Below are positions 62,696 through 64,000 of a DNA stretch of 64,000 bases, one piece after another; positions within the stretch are counted from its first letter, which is position 1, and each line of letters starts with the position of its first letter. The stretch is taken from assembly GCF_001404985.1 (NCBI RefSeq), contig NZ_JRLF01000009.1, positions 62,001 to 126,000 of the forward strand, written 5' to 3'. The position numbers were made by a program, and so were the translations under genes. Below the pieces are notes generated by a model, which was not told the origin of the DNA, searched no databases, and saw nothing but the letters and a program-made list of their open reading frames with translations. This DNA is from Flavobacterium aquidurense (GTDB taxonomy: Bacteria > Bacteroidota > Bacteroidia > Flavobacteriales > Flavobacteriaceae).

Positions 62696-63286
62696 TTACT
62701 TTTCCTGACTTTTTTTCATTGCATTATAATATGCCGCACGGCTTAATGGCTCATATTCTTCGGTTTCACCAAGCATAACTAACTTATCATTATCTGTTTT
62801 ACGAAAACTATAATTGGCAAGATTTCCTGTTCTGGTACAAACGGCATGAACTTTAGTAACATATTCTGCGGTTGCCATAAGTGCCGGCATTGGCCCGAAA
62901 GGATTTCCTTTAAAGTCCATATCAAGTCCTGCAACTATCACACGAATTCCCTGATTGGCAAGATCATTACAAACTGTAACAATCTCATCATCAAAAAACT
63001 GCGCTTCATCAATCCCAATAACATCGCAGCCTTGTGCTAATATAGCAATGTTTGCTGCGGCAGGAACCGGTGTTGAGCGAATTTCGTTAGCATCATGAGA
63101 AACTACCATTTCATCATGATAACGGGTATCAATAGCGGGTTTAAAAATTTCGACTCTTTGTTTGGCAAATTGGGCACGTTTTAATCTGCGGATTAATTCC
63201 TCGGTTTTACCCGAAAACATTGATCCACAAATAACTTCAATCCAACCAAATTGTTCTTTGTGATTTACTGTATTTTCGAGAAACAT
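62696..63286 (-). CDS. tdk: Thymidine kinase (type II)
   Basis: Salvages thymidine to dTMP; cytoplasmic tetramer, 196 residues. P-loop [15 protein letters not shown] (21-35), IDEAQFF with catalytic Glu 94, and the lasso loop [20 protein letters not shown]. Type II enzymes usually bind structural zinc with four Cys, two in CxxC in this loop and two near the C-terminus. Here only Cys 150 remains (CTRT), and the C-terminal segment is [10 protein letters not shown] without Cys. The product is therefore a zinc-free variant. Confidence 0.93.
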   Translation of the reverse strand: MFLENTVNHKEQFGWIEVICGSMFSGKTEELIRRLKRAQFAKQRVEIFKPAIDTRYHDEMVVSHDANEIRSTPVPAAANIAILAQGCDVIGIDEAQFFDDEIVTVCNDLANQGIRVIVAGLDMDFKGNPFGPMPALMATAEYVTKVHAVCTRTGNLANYSFRKTDNDKLVMLGETEEYEPLSRAAYYNAMKKSQEK

Positions 63287-63377
63287 TTTGTATTTTTCTA
63301 CCTTTAAAAATGAATAGTTTTTATTACTTTGTACTGGTAATAAATCGATGTGAAAAATTGCTGTTTTTACACTTTTT

Positions 63378-63385
63378 CAAAAGTA
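63378..63385 (-). promoter_or_regulatory. -7 element (TACTTTTG) upstream of tdk
   Basis: Exact TAnnTTTG on the minus strand, 91 bases before the tdk ATG at 63286. A closer element is not evident. Confidence 0.3.
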
Positions 63386-63523
63386 GAAAATTTTTATCAA
63401 ATCGAAGATTCGCAAACGCTTATTAACAGAAATAAAAAAATATCTCTCAGATTTCTACCCGTAATAAAGACATTCAAATACAAAATATACTAAAATACCC
63501 TATTCACTATAATTTCAACAGTT

Positions 63524-64000
63524 ATGAAAAAAAAATTGGAAGCCGATTTAATCAGTATTGCACATCGAATTTTAAAACTTAAAAATAAATCCGATATCAA
63601 TCAATTATATCTTGAAACGCAGAAATTATACGAGAAATTAGCGGTTTTAAAATTTGTTGATGAAAATTTTGATGCTTTAAAACCAACTATTGGTCACAGC
63701 CAGATTAGCACTGAAATTGAATCTATCTTTGACAAAGAAGAAACAATACCTGCCGAAGTTAAAATCGAAGAACCAGTTGCAACTGAAGAATCTCCGATTG
63801 AAACTATAGCTGAACCAGAAATTGCAGCAGAAATTAAAACGGAAGAAGTTGAAGAAGAAATTATTGCAGAAGTTGAGGAAGAAATTGCTACAGAAGTTTC
63901 TGAAGAAGTAATTCCGGAGCCAACTGTTGAAACTATTGCTGAACCTGTTGCTGAAATTATAGAAGAACCTGTTGTTGAAAAAATCGAAGAACCAATTTTT
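63524..64000 (+). CDS. Glu/Pro/Val-rich protein, partial at window end
   Basis: ATG at 63524 opens a frame that is still open at the last base (159 codons). The first 65 residues are a helical domain (MKKKLEADLISIAHRILKLK, then QLYLETQKLYEKLAVLKFVD) followed by about 90 residues of acidic repeats built on EEPV, EEIIAEV, ETIAEP and EIIEEP. No signal peptide, so cytoplasmic. Unrecognised; the extended acidic tract looks like a spacer leading to a further domain outside the window. Divergent from tdk. Confidence 0.7.
   Translation, partial: MKKKLEADLISIAHRILKLKNKSDINQLYLETQKLYEKLAVLKFVDENFDALKPTIGHSQISTEIESIFDKEETIPAEVKIEEPVATEESPIETIAEPEIAAEIKTEEVEEEIIAEVEEEIATEVSEEVIPEPTVETIAEPVAEIIEEPVVEKIEEPIF

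Noticed and set aside
1..64000. tRNA, rRNA, CRISPR, integrase, transposase or phage genes, and sigma-54 promoters
   Set aside because: The longer intergenic spaces were read on both strands and none of these was recognised.

Overview
The window is ordinary chromosomal DNA of a member of the Flavobacteriaceae, most likely a Flavobacterium. It is AT-rich, has almost no Shine-Dalgarno sites, and uses promoters with the Bacteroidota -7 element TAnnTTTG. It encodes several TonB-dependent receptors with CarboxypepD_reg domains, proteins with type IX secretion (T9SS) C-terminal sorting domains, and Bacteroidota families such as DUF4271, DUF4296, DUF3098 and DUF5686. I see no rRNA, tRNA, CRISPR array, prophage or intact insertion sequence.

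Layout. 1-2201: start of a probable fructose-1,6-bisphosphatase (leftward), an SSAT-like acetyltransferase and aspartate kinase. 2277-7110: a TonB receptor with a membrane-anchored AraC regulator, then a small Xre regulator divergent from a cluster of four tiny membrane proteins, two of them DUF5808 paralogues. 7212-12552: a 1143-residue outer-membrane protein, a Lys/Ala-rich exported protein and a MurG-like glycosyltransferase. 12554-20859: a phosphate-starvation locus with an OprO/P porin, PhoR- and PhoB-like proteins, a TonB receptor, a beta-helix-like lipoprotein and a very small T9SS cargo. 20996-31888: a LuxE-like synthetase, a CARDB/T9SS surface protein, tyrS, an epimerase, dihydroorotase, a dolichol-phosphate-mannose-synthase-like enzyme, hemD, an Lrp regulator and a zinc peptidase. 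31984-35183: a TPR histidine kinase and LuxR-type regulator divergent from a small lipoprotein. 35273-42058: leuS, then a ModE-like regulator, TonB receptor and molybdopterin-domain lipoprotein. 42403-50439: ftsX-DUF3098-uppP-truB, a thioredoxin-fold protein, pyrH-frr and a DUF5686 outer-membrane protein. 50892-64000: an antiporter, a LytS/LytTR pair, a SugE-type SMR protein, an MMPL transporter, a TPR protein, asnS, rpoN, tdk and the start of a Glu/Pro-rich protein.

The strongest new signal is in the phosphate locus. The promoters of the porin, the TonB receptor and the lipoprotein each carry hexamers close to TTAACA repeated every 11 bases in the direction of the gene, ending 9 or 20 bases (9 plus 11) before a TAnnTTTG-like -7 element. 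This is the layout of a Pho box and ties the three genes to the adjacent phoB-phoR genes. Two further regulatory signals are a TACCTGA-TA-TCAGGTA palindrome between the TPR kinase operon and its divergent lipoprotein gene, and a 29-base inverted repeat in front of the Xre regulator.

The second system worth attention is the ModE-like regulator, TonB receptor and Oxidored_molyb-domain lipoprotein, which may be a molybdenum-linked outer-membrane uptake or sensing unit.

The intergenic spaces hold many short repeat families: a nested palindrome between phoB and phoR, a perfect 31-bp inverted repeat upstream of asnS, and paired-hairpin elements near 38.3 and 62.1 kb. Their sharing of core sequences across the window shows they are dispersed, genome-resident repeats.
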